In this document: positions 60,952-64,000 of the stretch, piece by piece
Layout of the letters: every line of letters begins with the position of its first letter
Numbering within the stretch: position 1 is the first letter of the stretch
Source of the DNA: Adineta ricciae
Lineage: Eukaryota > Rotifera > Eurotatoria > Adinetida > Adinetidae
Reading direction: 5' to 3'
Assembly: GCA_905250025.1 (NCBI GenBank)
Contig: CAJNOJ010000100.1
Location: 1-64,000 of the forward strand
DNA: 64,000 nt
The notes under the pieces: generated by a model
What the model saw: only the letters and a program-made list of their open reading frames with translations
Told to the model about the DNA's origin: nothing
The model's database searches: none
Position numbers and translations under genes: made by a program

Positions 60952-62572
60952 ATGTTATACTCAATCATCGTTCTTTTCTTATTTTTCAATGGGCATACCG
61001 ATGCTGAACAACTTCTTGGCGCTCATATAGTAAATTATGCAGAAAACTCTATTTGACTTACGTTCATTTTTTCAATGATATAGATCTTTCGTCATGGCGA
61101 ACGATCACCAAGTCAACTCTATTCAACAGATACAAATCTGCCATCTTTTTGGTTGAATGGTCTTGGTCAACTAACTGTTCGAGGTCGATTGCAACAGATC
61201 TCACTTGGACAATATGTTCGAGAACGTTATTCAAATCTAATCAATTCGACTTATATTTCGTCAGAAGTAAAACGATTGACGATTATTTCTTGATTATCAA
61301 CAATCACAAACAATATTTTAGATCACAGTTCGAAGTTCGGATTATGATCGAACACTGATGTCTGCTTATTGTAATCTTGTTGGTCTTTATCCATCATCAG
61401 AAAAGGTAAAATTATCGGAAGATTTATTTGCGAATAACAAATGGCCTGAAATGATACCTTGGCAGCCAGTTCCTGTACATACAGTGCCGAAATCGATTGA
61501 TCATGTTAGTTGAATTCTTCTTCAAAAGCAAAATCAAATATCTATACGATTGATATTTAGTTAATGGGTGTAAGTTCATGCGATCGTTATGAAGAATTAG
61601 TAGATAACATGAGAAACAGTCCACGAATTCGAAATCTTACGAATGAACTCCGAGTAAATAAGACAAAAAAGTTTCTTTGATCACTAATACTCATTTTTGC
61701 ATTAAAGGACTTAATTAGTTACCTTGAAATACATACAAATCAATCTATTGATGATATTTTCATTGCGTGGGATGTTGCCGATACAGTTCTCATTGAAGTA
61801 TTCGCATATTCATTTTCTATCTATTCGTAATTTCTTCAATGATCTTTTACACAGGCTATTTATGATATTGCTCCATCATGGGCGACTCCATCAATTCTAC
61901 GACAACTTCGTCATCTATCCAATTTGTGCTTTTACCATCTTTTCTATTTACCAGAAATAAGTCGTTTACGTGGAGGTATGCACATTTTCCAAGTTTTTCT
62001 TTTGCTGTACTCACGAAAAACATTTCTCATAGGACCATTGTTACGAGATATTCTAACCAATATGAATTATCTTACCTCAAACAATGTCAATGGAAGAAAA
62101 ACAAAGATTTATTCCGGAGTATATTGAAATTCTCATCTAAACGATAAATCAGATATTTATTTTATTGTCTTTAGCATGATACATCGATTGCTCCTGTTCT
62201 TGCTTATCTTGGTGTGAATTACATTCATCAACCACCATTTGCAAGTGCTTTATTTTTTGATCTTTATCAACAAGGTTTGATTACTGAGTGAATGAACCGT
62301 GTTGATTGACTGTCTTTTCAGATGATCGATCTTATGCGATACAACTCCAATATTTGAATACAACAAATAGTGAAAATCCTCATACAATTCATATACCTGG
62401 TAGAGCTTCTCATTGTTCTCTTGCTTTTCTTTGCAATTAGAACGAGTATTCGTTTTAGGATGTCCAAGTACGATGTGCCCTTTGAATACGTTTCTCCGAT
62501 TGTATGAGAAGGGATTACCAGAGAATATGGAGAAAGAATGTCGATCGAATCGAATTAAACGTAACAGTTGAA
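60952..62572 (+). CDS. Secreted or lysosomal histidine acid phosphatase
   Basis: About nine exons with short introns. The first three are 60952-61029, 61084-61266 and a start near 61323. The signal peptide (MLYSIIVLFLFFNGHTDA) is followed by the catalytic FRHGERSPSQLYS, containing the phosphohistidine and Arg of histidine acid phosphatases. Further on come RSSDYDRTLMSAYCNLVGLY, and SGHDTSIAPVLAYLGVN with the proton-donor HD motif. The end reads GCPSTMCPLNTFLRLYEKGL, as in ACP2 and prostatic acid phosphatase (C-x-x-x-x-C-P-L). Those enzymes hydrolyse phosphomonoesters at acid pH. No C-terminal TM helix is visible, so it is closer to the secreted form. Start has an acceptor-like CAACAG 15 nt upstream. 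Confidence 0.88.
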
Positions 62573-64000
62573 TCAAAGCTAAAGTTATCAGTTTTGAAAG
62601 GTATATTCTTTATTTTAGGGACATATCCACGAATCCATCATGTGTCGTTTTCAGAAGAATAATTGCGATCTATTCTGGTTCTTTAAATAAACAAATGAAA
62701 CTAAACTCTTTTCCATAAATGAATAAAATAATCACTTATAAAAATTGATTTGACTTTCTGATAATTATGAATTATAAAGAAGAAACGAACAGTTGCATTT
62801 CTTTTGTTTCTTTCGAATAAAAATGCAAAAAATATTTGTTTTTATACTAAATACTTTTTATTTTTCAACGAAAAATAACAACTTGACAAAACGGATAATT
62901 ATTATTCAAACCAAGCTAATACAATGAATCTATCAAAGAACAAACATCATTAAGATTTCTAGTCGACAATATGTTGTTTCTTTTGATTCTGTCATTACAT
63001 CTCTGTGAGATACTTCGAAGGCGCTTCTTTCGAATTCTGTGGGCGAAGTCATTATCATTTTGCTGTCGGAAGAACACAATATCATTAAGATAACTTGCTC
63101 GGAGCAAGAATCAAAACCCTTCGAACTATAATTAATATTGCTCAACATGACAAAGAGCTGTAACTTTTATTCTTAGAAAATATAACTCATAATCTTCAAT
63201 ATGCATTCTTTGATCTTTTAATCAAAAAATTTCCAGAAGCCTCTCATATTGGTTTAGTATGCCAACTCTGAAAAGTTTATTTTAGGAACATTCTCTCGGT
63301 ACTTGACATCATATGATACTCATTTCGGAGAAAAAAACAACCAGAGCTCGATATTTCCCGCTAAGATGATCATGTTTTTTTCATCAAAAGCGTTCTCCAT
63401 AGTGCATATCAAAGATTTCCACCGCAATAGATTGTAAAGAAACATTTTTCATAATCTTCTCTTTAAAACGAATATAAACTAAGCTAGAAAGTTTCATCAC
63501 GCAATGATTTCTCCAAATAGGTACTCACATTGTTCTTTCTTTTCTCTTCGATTTCTTTATATCTGAAATATTTGATGACAATAACGTACATTTTGTTACT
63601 GCTTCCTTTTCCGATGATGTAACTATGTGAAAAGTATCAGATGACTTTTTACAGAGTATTTTCTTTTATTTTTAACTTTCCGCATATAAAAACCAGTTTG
63701 TTTTATCTCGATCATTCGCATATGGATTAGAAAGTAAGTGAACCAATGGCAGAAATATGAAATTGGAGGTGTGTACGTAGAGAAAAACAATGAATTGACA
63801 TATATTGTGCAACATTGTCTTTATCTTATATATTTGAATTACTGTGTTTTGATAAGGACTACAGATGAATAATGTCATCGTGATTTTGTTTTCTTTTACT
63901 TTAATTTCTATAGGAAAATTGCAAGTACTACCTGTACTTCCTGTTGTCAAGAAATTTTTCGAGATTATTTTGTTTGTAAAAGTTTGCTGGATTCTCATTT
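62573..64000. other. Intergenic to window end
   Basis: About 1.4 kb of AT-rich DNA. The frames at 62916-63148 and 63672-63998 have no start context or family signature. Poly(A)-like AAATAAACAAATG follows the phosphatase gene near 62,687. Confidence 0.45.

Overview
This window looks like nuclear DNA of a bdelloid rotifer (Adineta/Rotaria type). That is an inference. It rests on AT-rich intergenic DNA, dense multi-exon genes with uniform GT-AG introns of about 52-60 nt, locally expanded paralogous families, two near-allelic duplications, and only broken transposon pieces. No prokaryotic operons, CRISPR arrays, rRNA genes or clear tRNA genes were seen.

Layout, 0-16 kb: a partial alpha/beta hydrolase and a membrane-anchored GDPD phosphodiesterase lie on the minus strand. 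A decayed unidentified gene follows. Then come three paralogous B-box-like/coiled-coil genes, two on plus and one on minus. Two of them end in a region resembling the ubiquitin-like insert of USP4/15-type deubiquitinases. A long multi-exon GBF1 (Golgi Arf-GEF) gene occupies 9.4-16 kb on the minus strand.

16-32 kb: two divergent synaptotagmin-like genes flank a rearranged segment. In it, a GPI-type cysteine-rich secreted protein and a four-TM protein were duplicated together. One duplicate is fused to a piece of the second synaptotagmin-like gene. Each copy of the pair keeps a different gene intact. Decayed gene pieces and a possible LTR remnant lie between.

32-40 kb: this is a gene-poor stretch with a 5'-truncated Helitron helicase, the 3' end of a mariner element, an island rich in the word TCCGA, a rhodopsin-like GPCR, an NHL-repeat pseudogene, a small secreted cationic peptide gene and a small membrane-protein gene.

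40-54 kb: a C/EBP-gamma-like bZIP gene sits 67 bp ahead of a Canopy (ER saposin-like) gene ending in KTEL. The 3' part of Canopy and about 1.5 kb downstream are repeated in tandem, with a single N exactly at the junction. This suggests a false (allelic) duplication at a scaffold join. A large minus-strand gene at 48.8-53.6 kb joins a long coiled-coil region to a NUDT9/TRPM2-like ADP-ribose-binding domain without any channel part.

54-64 kb: an EF-hand protein, a phytanoyl-CoA dioxygenase-like gene with one in-frame TAG, a nuclear receptor, a two-PAN-domain secreted protein and a secreted histidine acid phosphatase complete the window. The genes do not form one pathway. Several have a pyrimidine-AG acceptor just before the start codon, which fits the spliced-leader trans-splicing known in bdelloids.
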